64,000 bases of DNA from Myrica gale (GCA_963930655.1 OZ005611.1:26213001-26277000); one strand, 5' to 3'; counted from the first letter of the stretch, positions 22,404 to 33,547 are shown. Program-made: numbers and translations. The notes: generated by a model from the sequence alone, not told the origin.

Positions 22404-24598
22404 TTATTTACCAGAATCCATGTCATAACTCTCGATGCAATCCAAAGTTTCTTTGATGTTAATTGATTCATTTTCATCCGCACGCCTCAACCAATCTTGG
22501 GTGCAAACGAGGGCCTCCACAGTCGTTGGAGCTAATGAACTCCGAAATGGATCAAGTACACGTCCCCCCGTACTAAAAGCGGACTCTGAAGACACAGTGG
22601 AAATAGGGATAGCTAATACATCCCGTGCAATCTTAGCAATGACAGGATATCGTAAATCATTTTCCCTCCACCATTTCAATACATCAAAATCATTGTCTGG
22701 AGTAACAAGTGGATCAGCCAAATACCGATCAATTTCTGAGTTTGCACTGGGAGTTAATGAATATGTTCCGGACGATATAGCCGTGCTCCAAAAATCCTGA
22801 AATAAAGTTCCCCTGCTGACAGGAGTATCAACCACTGGAGGAGGAGACACACTACTAGAAGTTGCATGCACTTGAGACTGAGGTAATCCCAACGCATATT
22901 CATCAAACAATGCACGAAACAAATCGGTTATACTGGCAACCAACTTCTCTCCCTCTATTCCACCGTACATCAACCTCACCATCTGTCCCATTACTTGTAA
23001 CTTAGACCTTGGATCAATCACATTAACCATCTGTCCCATTCCTCCCCCAATATTTTTGGTATTTAACAATCATAATACTAGCCATGTCTTTCAATCTTTG
23101 GTCCGCACTTTGTGAATAACGACACAAATGAGAATGTACCCCATATAGTCCATGGAAATAGGAATTCGAAGTCACATACAAGGAACCAGAAAATTGCACA
23201 GTAGCATCATAAAAGAGTTCAAGAAACTTGCAAAATACCCTTATTTTTGCCCAGTCCTCTTTTGTTGGTGGTCCCAAATTCCTCTTCCCGCACTCACCTT
23301 CAGTAAAATGAGAAAGATAATCAACATCATCACTCTCCATTCTATCAAAAGCAAACTCATATTTCTCAGCAACATCCAACATCAAAAAAGTAGAGTTCCA
23401 ACGAGTTGCGACATCAAGGCACAAACTCTTGGAATATTCAATCCTCTCCTTCTCAACACATTGCTTAAACTTCATAAGCCTTGCAGGAGAAGACCGCACA
23501 TACCTAATTGGATTTAACAAAAAACAGCTATAAGAAATAATGAATTTATAACAAACGAATTACGCATAGTACTAAGAAATGAAAAACAAATACATACCTA
23601 ATTGCATCACGAACCCTTGTAATTGCATCATCATTTAACTTCAATCCATCACCAACCACAAGATTCATAATGTGTGCCGCACATCTCATGTGAATGTAAA
23701 GACCATTCAACACGTTACTTCGTAGATGTCTCTTCAAGTAACCAATAGCTGTATCATTTGAAGACGCGTTATCAACTGTGATGGTCATAATCTTCTCAAT
23801 TCCCCAATCATGCAAACACTCCTCCACTTGTGCCCCTATTGTGTCTCCTTTGTGATTGTCAATCAAACGAAAGCTAATCACTCTTTTCTGCAATTTCCAC
23901 TCCTTGTCAATCCAATGGGCAGTGACAACCATATAACTCAAATTCTGGATCGAAGTCCAAGCATCAGTGGTGAGACAAACTCTACTATCACAAGCCTTTA
24001 TCATACACTTCAACCATGCTTTTTGATCCTTAAAAATATCCATACAAGTCCAAGCCATGGTCATGCGAGATGGGACTTGAAATCTAGGCTCTAACATCCG
24101 TACAAAATTTCTAAACTGGGGAGACTCCACAATCCTAAAAGGGAGCTCATCAACAATAAGAAACGCTGCCAAAGCTTGACGAAGAGCTATAGCATGATTA
24201 TGGTCAAATTTTTTTGCCAACACCATATTACTAGGGTGTTCATCACCCTCAACCCCCTTTTCAAATACTAACGTTCTTTGCCTCTTGTCGTGTTTTGGGG
24301 GTAGTGGATTGGGATTTTTCTTACATTTAGTAAGATGGTCTAACAAGTTTTTCGTCCCATTCCTATTGCCATCTGCAACATAATCAGCATCACAAAAGTT
24401 GCAAAATGCCCTGGGGCGCGGTGGGTCACCAATATACTTCTTTGTAAAAGAATCCCAAACCATAGATTGGTTCTTTCTTTTTGGTTTAGGTGGTTCACTA
24501 CTTGGTGGGGGAATTGATGAAACATCTTCCTCCTCAATCATCATATCCTCATCATCCAAACTCAATCTTCTAGCATCAATAGAACGAGAATGAGACAT
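22404..24598 (-). pseudogene. hAT transposase (BED zinc finger, hAT dimerisation domain), frameshifted
   Basis: Transposase of the enclosing element, about 700 residues. Exon 1 (23598-24598, start MSHSRSIDARR) carries a BED-type finger (CNFCDADYVADG with HLTKC) and core motifs including DAWTSIQN, ITVDNASSND and RCAAHIMNLVV. A 94-bp intron (23504-23597) has AG/GT borders and joins to restore IRYVRSSPARL. Exon 2 continues through LCLDVATRWNSTFLMLD and KYQKYWG. The frame then shifts by one near 23023-23069. The rest is intact: VIDPRSKL, LKWWRENDLRYPVIAKIA and the dimerisation core SSESAFSTGGRVLDPFRSSL. The break falls where a short block, atgggacagatggt, is present twice. One lesion in an otherwise clean gene means the copy lost activity recently. 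Confidence 0.9.
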
Positions 24599-24867
24599 AG
24601 TGATACAAGACTGCCAATAAAATATTGAAGTGAGTACGCACATTTTGAAACATGGCATTACCTTAGATCAATTTCAAAAAAAACAAACAAGAGGACATTA
24701 ATGCTTGATCACAAAAACAAAAATACAAAATTGAAGGGCTCTGAATCTGTAGAATTTGAGTAGAACCCAAGGAATCCCGCAAATGAAGTTCAAATGCAGG
24801 CTCAAATGTTTCTTGGTTTTCAAGTTCGTTTGTTGGAGTTGATTCCTATATATATATATAGACAGAT

Positions 24868-25170
24868 TCTCTTTCCATTTTTTGCACCATATTTCTTTTG
24901 TCCTCTTAATTTAAGTTACAATATTTAAGATACTTCTAGGTGGTGGTTGCCTCATTTTAAACATGGTGGTTGCAGCATTTTAATGATAAATCAAATATTA
25001 ATTTTGCACCATATAGACAGATTCTATGGTACTTCTTTTGCACCATTTTTGCAACATATTTCTTTTGTCCTCTTAATTTAAGTTACAATATTTAAGATAC
25101 TTCTTTTGCACCACATAGACAGATTCTCTTTTCAACATGGTAGTTGCCTCATTTTAATGATAAATCAAAT
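24868..25170. repeat. Duplicated AT-rich segment upstream of the transposase
   Basis: tttcttttgtcctcttaatt followed by taagttacaatatttaagat occurs near 24890 and again near 25060. Both copies are followed by gttgcctcattttaa and aatgataaatcaaat blocks, and agacagattct recurs three times. This is a partial tandem duplication of about 150-170 bp in the element's own 5' region. Confidence 0.7.
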
Positions 25171-25619
25171 AGGTCAATTTCGGGATCAATTTGAGGGGGT
25201 CAGTAAAATGGAAGTATAACTTCTAGTCTTCTACATTGTGAAAATTTAAATATTATATAGACCAATTTCAACAACAAATGATCGAAGAAATCAGCTAGCT
25301 TCGACATGACTAAAATCCTTTTCTTTTCAGAAATAGGAAACCCAGTATCACTCGTTTCTCATGTTGTTGATCTGCCTATAGAATCATATGCCCAGTTCTT
25401 AAGTATTCATACTTTTAGAAGTTAACTTCTATCTAGGATCTTACAAATTAAACAAATAATACAGGAAAATATTTAGCCACAATATTTAAACAAATTAAAC
25501 TTCTATCTAGATCTCACAAATTAAACAAATAAGATACAAATTAAACAAATAAGATACTGGTACTTGATATAATTCCTCACAATATTGAATATTTAGCCAC
25601 TTGATCTTCTGGCAACAGT

Positions 25620-25800
25620 GAGGCTTCGGGGAGGGAGGCGTCGTGCGTGAGGCTTCGGGGAGGGAGGCGTCGTGCGTGGTCTGGTGGTCGCTGGCGCGGG
25701 CTGGCGCGGGCTGGCGTGGGCTGGCGCGGGCTGGCGTGGGCGTGGGCGTGGGCTGGCGTCGCTGGCGTGGGCTGGTCGCTGGCTGGTCGTTGGTCGGCGG
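25620..25800. repeat. G-rich minisatellite near the right end of the hAT element
   Basis: It opens with two copies of a ~34-bp unit (gaggcttcggggagggaggc) and continues as short units of the type ggcgcgggct/ggcgtgggct. This is strikingly GC-rich inside an AT-rich element. It lies upstream of the minus-strand transposase, possibly in its leader. The Pro/Ala/Arg reading frames here are low-complexity translations. Confidence 0.7.
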
Positions 25801-25952
25801 TCGCTGGCGAAGGGGGACTTGAGAAATGAGGGAAGGGGCTTAGGGCTAACTGCTAAGGGTGTCGGCGTGAGCGTGAGGGTGAGGGAAATGAAATTGAAAA
25901 TCAAATGGGGGAAGTGGGAAGGGCGTATTTCGGGAAGGGGGGAGACCGAAGG

Positions 25953-25988
25953 AAGGGTAAGTCAAAACGCACGTTTTGACTTACCCTT
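25953..25988. repeat. Perfect palindrome, 17-bp arms
   Basis: aagggtaagtcaaaacg and its exact reverse complement are separated only by CA, with further near-matching bases outside. It lies about 40 bp inside the start of the right GGTCCGG array. A hairpin or dimeric protein-binding site is possible; the function is unknown. Confidence 0.85.
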
Positions 25989-26029
25989 TCTTTATTATAT
26001 AAAATAAAAATAAAAAATAAAAAGTATTA

Positions 26030-26205
26030 ATCCGGTCCGGTCCGGTCCGGACCGGATTATAAATATATATGGACCGGACCGGACCGGATATAACCGGTTT
26101 TTAAATCCGGTCCGGACCGGACCGGATTTTTTTTAAAAAAACCACATTATCGGTCCGGTGCGGTCCGGTTTTGTGGTCCGGTCCGGTCCGCGGTCCGGTT
26201 TTGTG
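26030..26205. repeat. Right subterminal GGTCCGG arrays of the hAT element
   Basis: ggtccggtccggtccgg and its complement alternate through this stretch, mirroring the left end. Together with 19364-19530 they delimit the transposase-recognition ends of the element. Confidence 0.75.
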
Positions 26206-27608
26206 CAGCCCTAGTTATTGTTACTCCTTCCTCAAGCTGCTCAATCTGCTCAAACTGACACATCCCTGATGGAAGTATTTCTGGTTACTTATATGCTAAC
26301 TCTCTATCCTATCAACATAGTTCCCTTCATTTAACTCATCAAACAAAAGTATATTCACTTTAAACTTTATCTGATCTGTACAAGATAACTAATCAATTGT
26401 TCAATCAAATGGATGATCCCTGTTCCTATTTCAGTGGTGAGAAATCGACCCTAGTTCTCCATTCAAGCCAGCTGCCAACTAATTAAACCAAGCATGCTTA
26501 GCTTGGATTATCTCCTAAATTTAGCTGAACAACCTTGGTTAGAAACTCTGATTGCCTGACAGTGTGATTCCTATAGACAAATACTCAGGTTTTATACAGA
26601 ACCCAAAAGTCTGTATATTTGAAGATATAAAGTTCAGGCTTTTCCCTTCAATCAGGAAACAATATATATATAAACAAATGTAAATATCAATCGCGACAAC
26701 AGAGAAAAGAAACAAACAATTCAAAACTGATTATTCGTTACGTTTTCTTCCAACTTCAACAGACACAGTGCATAGTATTTCTATATAACAAGAAGAAACT
26801 ATCATACTTCATATTTTTTGGTTTTTGTGAATAATAGGCCACTATTGACATACTTTCCTTACCCACCAGGGATCAACATGAATACCAAAAAAGCCGCAGT
26901 GATTTTAACGGCATCAATTATTTATGCATAGGAAAAGGCAAATGAAAAGGCAGATAACATCTCCAACCAGATCGATTGTAGGAAGACTGAGAAGCTGAGT
27001 GCATTGGGTTGTGCTTGGCGTTGACGTCGATTTCTTTCTTTGGGTATTTAAGGTTCTTGGTATTGAATGGAAGAGATTGGGGGAAAAGCAGATCGGGGGA
27101 AAAATATCGAAGATGGGAAGGCGGAAAATGGGAGAGATTCGGCTTACTGTTTCTCAATTTTTTTGATGTTTTTTTTTGTTTTTTTATTTCAATAATATGA
27201 CGTGTTTCAAACCATTTTTGTTTTTATTTTTTCTTTAATATGACGTGGCAGTACATGTGACAAAAGACACGTGTCTAAAAAATATTGGTCCACGTGTCTA
27301 CCTATCAGTCACGTCACGACATGCTATTAAATTATTAGACGGAGAGGGGACGAAGGGGTATATATTTCATTGAACTTGCACTCTAGGGCTATAAATCAAA
27401 CTTTTTTTTACCACATGGACATATTTGTAACAAAGTAATACCACATGGGTATGTAATGCGTTTAGACCTTTTTTTTTATAAATAACGGGCCAGGTTCGGA
27501 TTTTAAACGGGTTATCATATTATACCCGAACCCGAAAAGTGATATTTTCTTATATGAAACCAGTACCTGATCAGACTTGGGTCGGATTTCGGTAATCTAC
27601 CCAGCCCT

Positions 27609-29221
27609 ACCAGGTGGCTTCATCGACACATCTAATCACTCAATTTTTTTAATTAGGTATGTGAGCTAGTTTACGACGTTCTTTAATTAATTCAAAAAAT
27701 TATGTGTTAGTGTATAATCTTAGTTGGCTTTAACTACGTGTGTAATTGAGTTTAATTCCTAAGATATAAAGATGTGTTGAAGCTCCAATGTATAACTGAA
27801 GACAATAGTGCAAATACACATTTTTGACATATGTTTCTGGGATTCAAGTTCAATTGAATATGCACAGAGTTAGTTAACATGAGATGGGGGCATTACTTTT
27901 TTCCTGAGAAAGTTCAAGTTCGTTAGAAGTCAAGTGGAAGTTTGACAGAATCGTGACTTATACATCTGTTGTAACAGATTTTAGTTAGAACGATTATAAT
28001 TGATATATGGACGTCAAGAAAACCAAGATGGTCTAGATACCTCCTCAATATATCATGCATTACCCTCAGTATATATCCCCAAAAATTTTCTCAATGTTTA
28101 TAACTTAGAAAATTACAGAAATTGAGCTTTCACTAAAAAGTCTCTAAAAGAGCCTCAGTTATTTTTCTGAGATTGTGTTGTGTGAACTAAGGATGAAACC
28201 TTGATATATATCCCTTCTCCTTGGGTTCTCAGTTTCAAATTCGTTCACCATACTTTTCCCTAAAAGAAAATTAAGATCTTTCGAGTTGCTGGAAATCTTG
28301 GGGGTCTCGAAGTGCCCTGTTCTTGAGTTGCTGTTGGTGTGAGTTCACATGGAGGATAGCGTGCTATGAACGAGGTAAAGTGTCTAAGCTTTTTGAATGA
28401 ATGAGAGGTTCTCACTCTCTGCAGGTTGCATATCTGGATGCGGTATTCTGGGTAAGAAATCGAGTGTGTTGTATTAGGAATTTGAGAATTCTTGAGTCTT
28501 TAGATCACTGTATATTTTGAGTTTAAAAAGCTAGTGATATCTTTTTCCCGGCGGCCCGTAGAGTTTGTCTTTTGAAATTTGTGTCTAAGATATTTTCTCT
28601 TCGTAACCAAATATTGATGTCATTGTGTGGTGATCGTTAAGTTTATTTTGTTATTAATTAATTATTAATAATCTTTGAACATTGACTGAGAACTAATAGA
28701 GTTCTTGGCCATAAAGAATCTAAGATAAATAGATTTTGATGTGCTATGCATATCGAAATTGCTTATTTGCACTTGTGATTTTTGTACCAGAAAGTTATTA
28801 AGTGCAAAAAGTTGTAAAAAGAAATTGTAGAACGTATTCACCCCATATAGATTCGGGTACTATAGTTTTGGGTCTTAAATAGTCTTGTTTATTGTGTAAT
28901 CTTTTTTCCACATAAATTAAGCAATTGTTAGATTAAAAACTTTGTAATCTCAAAAGACTAACAGCAAGAATAAGATTTTAGATTTAAACTTTGAAAAGAT
29001 CGTATTACCTTTTTGAAATTTAACCACTGATATAAACTTTTTGATTTTTTTCACACGCGGAGAACACAAACTAAGTAATTATTGGATTAAAGACTTTGTA
29101 ATCTCAAAAGATTAGTAGGAAGAATAAGATTTTAAATTTATAACTTTGGGAAAAGATCGTATTACCTTAAACTTTAACCCCTGATATAAACTTTTTGAAA
29201 TTTTTCACACGCATAGAACAC
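27609..29221. other. SRC2 copy 2 upstream region with an unidentified insertion
   Basis: ggtggcttcatcgacacatc (from about 27611) matches copy 1 at about 7407. Homology is lost near 27660 and resumes near 29225 (aaagcattaaactaccgagc against aaagcattaagctgccgaac at about 7602). The ~1.56 kb between has no protein. Its stress-leader-like AT-rich sequence includes aacgtattcaccccat near 28830, faintly like a copia LTR/leader junction, so a retroelement remnant is possible but unproven. Confidence 0.5.
28913..29221. repeat. ~154-bp direct tandem duplication
   Basis: tttgtaatctcaaaaga occurs at about 28941 and 29095. The units share aagaataagatttta, gatcgtattacc and gatataaactttttga, and both end in cacacgc-agaacac. 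The second unit ends where SRC2 upstream homology resumes, so the duplication belongs to the inserted DNA. Confidence 0.8.
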
Positions 29222-29368
29222 GGAAAGCATTAAACTACCGAGCCTAATGCTTAGTGGTTACGCATTCGCAATCACTACTCCCAATTAACCTTATCGAAAC
29301 TTCGGTTGATGTTGTAATAAACGCATAAACCAAGGTCATTCGGAAACTACACTTTCTCTTTTGGGACC

Positions 29369-29376
29369 TATATAAA
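29369..29376 (+). promoter_or_regulatory. TATA box of SRC2-like copy 2
   Basis: TATATAAA in gggacctatataaattccgg lies 89 bp upstream of the ATG at 29465, the same context as in copy 1. Only about 240 bp of the ancestral proximal promoter remains contiguous with this gene. Confidence 0.7.
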
Positions 29377-29464
29377 TTCCGGTGCTCCCTTATTAGAGAC
29401 GTAGCATAACGACTCAAACCAGTTTCAGATCCGGTCACCCCAAACAAAAAAAATATAATCCAAA

Positions 29465-30334
29465 ATGTCATCTCGCTTCGAAGTAGAGGTCAAGGTCTTG
29501 TCCGCCAGGGACCTCAAGAACGTGAACTGGCGCCACGGCCCCCTCAGGCCCTACGCCGTCGTCTGGGTGGACCCCAACGAGAAGTCCTCCACCCGGATCG
29601 ACGACCAGGGCGACACCTGCCCCCACTGGGACGAGACTCTTGTCATCCCCGTCCCGGGCTCCATCGAGGAGTACTCCACTCTCTACATCGACATCGTCCA
29701 CGCCGGCCACGCCGAGGAAGACGTGTCCAAGCCGCTCGTCGGCTCCACTAGGCTCAAGCTTACGGAGGTCCTCGACGACGTGGGTTTGGGCGAGCGCGCC
29801 CAACGGAGCCTGCAGCTCAAAAGACCCTCTGGTAGACACCACGGCAAGGTTGACGTTAAGGTCGAGATCAGACAGCCACGCTACCGTGCGCCCGACCCCT
29901 ACTATGCTCCACCTTACGGGGTCCCACCACCATCTGGTTCCAGGTCCCTAGACTACTCTGCTCCGCCACCCTACGGCAACCCGTATCCCTCACCACCACA
30001 AGATCCTTACTATTCAGCGCCCCCACCGACCGGTTACCCCTACGGTGGGTACAATGCACCGGCGCCAGCTCCTTACGGTCAGCCAAGTTACGGGCAGGCA
30101 CCGTATGGCGGGGAGTACGGACACGTGGAGGAGCAAAAGAAGAGCAAGTTTGGGATGGGGACGGGATTGGCCGTGGGGGCGGTGGCAGGTGTGCTGGGTG
30201 GAGTGGCAATTGCGGAGGGGGCTGAGTACGTGGAGGACAAGATCGAGGACGACGCGGTGGACAAAGTTGAGGACCGTTTGGAGGACGACAGGTTTGAAGA
30301 TGATGATGCAGGGTACGACGGAGACGACTTCTAG
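29465..30334 (+). CDS. SRC2: SRC2-like C2-domain protein, copy 2
   Basis: Tandem paralogue of the gene at 8137, intronless, 289 residues. Residues 1-~135 are the C2 domain ([39 protein letters not shown]). They are followed by the Pro/Tyr/Gly region with a single APAPAPYG, the glycine-zipper segment [17 protein letters not shown] and an acidic tail ending GDDF. Most differences from copy 1 are conservative, so selection appears to have kept both. Its 3' flank matches that of copy 1 for about 280 bp. The gene is intact, but its upstream region holds about 19 kb of insertions not seen at copy 1, so its regulation may differ. Substrates or partners cannot be read from sequence. Confidence 0.93.
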   Translation: MSSRFEVEVKVLSARDLKNVNWRHGPLRPYAVVWVDPNEKSSTRIDDQGDTCPHWDETLVIPVPGSIEEYSTLYIDIVHAGHAEEDVSKPLVGSTRLKLTEVLDDVGLGERAQRSLQLKRPSGRHHGKVDVKVEIRQPRYRAPDPYYAPPYGVPPPSGSRSLDYSAPPPYGNPYPSPPQDPYYSAPPPTGYPYGGYNAPAPAPYGQPSYGQAPYGGEYGHVEEQKKSKFGMGTGLAVGAVAGVLGGVAIAEGAEYVEDKIEDDAVDKVEDRLEDDRFEDDDAGYDGDDF

Positions 30335-30619
30335 ACTCTGCTTTGTGGTTCCGTCACCCACTTCTTGTGTTATTTTCTTCATATTTTCTTTCCCTTTTCG
30401 AACTTCCGACTTGCGATGCCAAGAAAAAAAAAATTTCGACTTGCGATTGTTTTTTTGTAATGGCTGGAAGGAACACATAATCCGGAAAATAAAATTGGAA
30501 AAAAAAAGAATACAGAGGAGTGGGGCGTGCTTGTTTATGTCATCTTATATATTTCAAAGAGTTGTCTGTCGTCAGGCAATTTCCATGTTTACTGTTCTGG
30601 TGTTTTTTTCTATCTGGGG

Positions 30620-32845
30620 CGGTTGTTTCGAACTGTTTAATGTTGTAAATGGTATCTTACGTAGCCTTTACAGAAGCAGGTCTAAGGTGAGATCATGCTG
30701 TCACACTTAACTTGAGGGGTGGGCAAGACTGGAACAATGTAGTCTACGCTTCCCACGCCTTCCTTGTGCTTTTGTTGTAATGTGCGGGAAGAATATGCCA
30801 TGACGGGATTAGTCATATACTTGCCTTGTGGGGAACACCATTTACCAAAAGACATAATGATGCTCGGATATGATTCTTTATGTGGTGGCGAATCAAATGA
30901 TGCTCGGATACAAGGACAGGGTCAGCAGAAGCTTATTTACTAGCAGTTTCTTCCATAAACTTAAAAACAAAACGAAGAGGCCAAAAAAAAAAAGAGAGGA
31001 AAAATGTAATTAGTAGTGGAATATATTCTTCACGGACGAAGCTGCCTTGCTAGGTAGGTACGAGTGCCATGTGTGCTTCAGAATCTGAGATGGTACAAGT
31101 GGGTGTGGCATCTTATGCTAACCTGCTTTGCATAACACGCCATCCTTTTGCTAAAATCATATCTTCACCGTCTAAAATCCTGACCTCAATCTTCTGCCAC
31201 GTGTGTTTGTTTTTATTAGAATTAGTGTAGATTCTCTGGAAAGTAGAATGTACAAAGTTTGCTAAAAGTTGTTTGGGTAGAGATTCTACTGTCAATCCGC
31301 ATTCCATGCAATTAATATGGTAGAATCGAGTGTTTAATGATTCGGTTTGTAAACCATGTTTTGCCCTTCGTTGATAATATCTTTCACAAGTAATTGGAGG
31401 CTATGTTTGTAATTTGTAAACCGCAAAGAGAGGATAAAGATGGAAAATAATAACGTTTAAACCCTGTTCGGTTTTAGGATTCAAGAATTCAACCGAATTC
31501 TAGAATTTTAACGTAAACGAAACATGCTCTTAGTGCAGATTCTCTTGAATTTGTGAAAATTTTGTTAAAAGTTGTGTTTGAGTTTGTAAAAAGTTATTAA
31601 AGTTTATAAAAAAGTATTAGAATTGATTAAAAAATTATTGTGACAAATTTTTGAAATTTTTTTTTTGAGAATTAACAAAACGTAGCCATGTATTCTTAAA
31701 AACGGAGAATTGTTTGGTTTGCCTTGAAGGACACAAGGTCATCTCATTTAACAGACGACAGCTTATAACATCAGCATTTGTGTTTGGTCCTTAGCCGATG
31801 TCCTCCCAAATTCGGGCAATGATGATTGGGCTGATCGAGAGTCAGGACTTGGGTTGGTCCGGGCTTTCAAGTTCAACCCTTGACAGGCGGAGGCCTATAG
31901 AGACATTGGCAGCAGTTGGGCCGTTTCGAATTCGAATATGGATTGTGTTTCTTCCGGAAGTACTGTCCATTTACTGGTAGTGGATGGTCATGGGCCTTTA
32001 CGTCCACTACAATTAGAAGCAATGTCCATATACGTTTCAAGCAAAAGCAAAAGCAAAAGGTATAATACGTTTTGCTGTACTTTCTTTTAACACCCGGTAA
32101 TTTCATTTTGGAGTTTCCTAGCTTGTAGCTGATCTGACCTTAGGGTATATTGACGACGGAGGAATGAGGAAAAGGATTAGTGGTCGCGTCAGATATTTTT
32201 ATTTTTTCTTTCACTGGTAATTGATTAAGCATTAAACCCAATTGATTTTGGCCTGTTGTGCTGAATTAAATGGCAAGAAAAAGAAGGAAAAACGTGCAAT
32301 ATTACGACTTCTCAGGAAAGAAGTTTGTGGATAGTAATGCTGCATGTAATATAATTAATGCACCGAAAATGAGAGGCAATATCCTATATAATATAATGAT
32401 CAAGAAAAGATTCCCAGTTGCTATGTTACCTAAACATTATAAAAACATGGTTTTCTATCTGGATCTTGTTTGTTTTCTTCTGAATCATTATTTTTTTGGG
32501 TTACACGCCACACGCCAATTATAGTGGTATTTTGTACATATATAGTAAATATTAATTACGGCGAGTTAAGGTGTGCATGGACCACCGAAATAATGGTGGA
32601 CATAGTATCATGTAGTTTTGGTAACAAAGTTTAGAAGCATGTGAAAGAGAGAAGAAAAATGCAACCAGATCCAGCTTGACCTGAGAACTTTTACTGGCTG
32701 CAAAATAAAGTCGATACATTAAAGTAGGATGATAAAAGCTAGTAGTTGGGACTTCATAATTTACTGAGCAGTAGACGTCCCGTCCCTATTCCATGGTTTT
32801 ACTTTTACATCCACTTATTTCAGATCATCTGATTTTACTCGCATA

Positions 32846-32878
<33 letters not shown>

Positions 32879-33493
32879 ATCAAACTGATTGCTTTTTGTT
32901 TTTTCTTTCTTACTCAATCATATATTGAGTTCTTGACACGTGTCCTCTCATTATCCTGTATATGCTGGAATGTAGTCCAACTGCTGCACTTGGTTATTTC
33001 CAAAAGAACAAGGGAGGATCTTCGGTAATTTTTTATTTCAATTGCACAGTATATTTTATATAAAATTTTGGGTAATATGGATCTTACAATAGGGGTTTAC
33101 TTATTATGTTTACTTTTCTGGGAATTAATTTTTTTACTCCAAATATAGTATCCAAGGGACTAATTGCAAACAATGTCACTGTCAATATATGATCATGCTT
33201 TATCTCATCACATTAATTGTTATTTATTTTATTTTATTTATCTGGATATAAGGAAGAAAATGTTTTGTTTTGTTACTTACTTGATTTTAGGAAGCCAGCT
33301 CATGAAAAATCACAGCACAAAGAGGCTAATATGGGTATTGATTAGGGAAGTTTGTTTCACGGTGATATGGAACATAAAGAAGGTGTTTGTTTCTAGGTGA
33401 TATCGAACAGAAAGAAGGTGTTGATTATTAATAGGCCTATTTAGTACTTAAATTTCAACTTCTCCATACATACAAATTATTAATGAAGAGTGT
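30620..33493. other. Intergenic DNA downstream of SRC2 copy 2
   Basis: No supported gene. Related AT-rich pieces at about 31220-31280 and 31530-31660 share agattctc and gctaaaagttgt/gttaaaagttgt blocks and may be old MITE fragments. Short frames near 31800-31980 and 32270-32524 match no family I know. Confidence 0.4.
32848..32875. repeat. TA microsatellite
   Basis: A 28-bp run of alternating T and A in the intergenic region. Confidence 0.9.
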
Positions 33494-33547
33494 GATGTGA
33501 ACTCGCAGGATTGAAACCCCTTGAACTCAATCCTGCGGGTTCACATC
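33494..33547. repeat. Near-perfect hairpin, 21-bp arms, 12-base loop
   Basis: gatgtgaactcgcaggattga pairs with tcaatcctgcgggttcacatc; the single mismatch would be a G:U pair in RNA. The loop is aaccccttgaac. It could be a tiny foldback element or a transcribed hairpin; the loop and arms are shorter than a usual plant pre-miRNA. Confidence 0.85.

Larger units (their letters stand above)
19348..26213 (-). mobile_element. 6.9-kb hAT transposon with perfect 8-bp target duplication
   Basis: The ends are inverted: TAGGGCTGCACAACCGG on the left and, in reverse, TAGGGCTGCACAAAACCGG on the right. Both are flanked by the identical 8-mer gttattgt (19340-19347 and 26214-26221), the hAT duplication length. 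Both subterminal regions are packed with GGTCCGGTCC units. Inside, from left to right: a 2-kb tandem array (19580-21590), a near-complete transposase on the minus strand, a duplicated AT-rich segment, a G-rich minisatellite and a palindrome. The perfect duplication and nearly intact transposase indicate a young insertion. It is probably no longer autonomous because of a frameshift near 23040. Confidence 0.92.
17477..27468. mobile_element. Long-TIR Mutator-like element split by a hAT insertion
   Basis: About 400 bp at 17477-17890 reappears inverted at 27075-27468. Shared blocks include gtattactttgttgcaaata, gttcaatgaaatatatac, aggtagacac and acgtcatattaaag. The flanks are T-runs (7 Ts left, 9 Ts right), so any 9-bp duplication is ambiguous. 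With the hAT element and its 8-bp duplication removed, the original is about 3.1 kb. The remaining interior (17890-19340 and 26222-27075) has no transposase. It has a 13-bp inverted repeat (cttcgctgcgttc near 18018, its reverse complement near 18088) and unidentified short open frames that may be captured gene pieces. Confidence 0.75.

Noticed and set aside
25593..26007. Pro/Ala/Arg-rich protein or extra transposase exon
   Set aside because: The frames are translations of a short-unit G-rich minisatellite with no conserved motif.
13318..27608. A single giant hAT element spanning the whole block with imperfect ccaaccag/cctaccag duplications
   Set aside because: The outermost sequences are not convincing inverted repeats, and the block is better explained by several independent nested elements.
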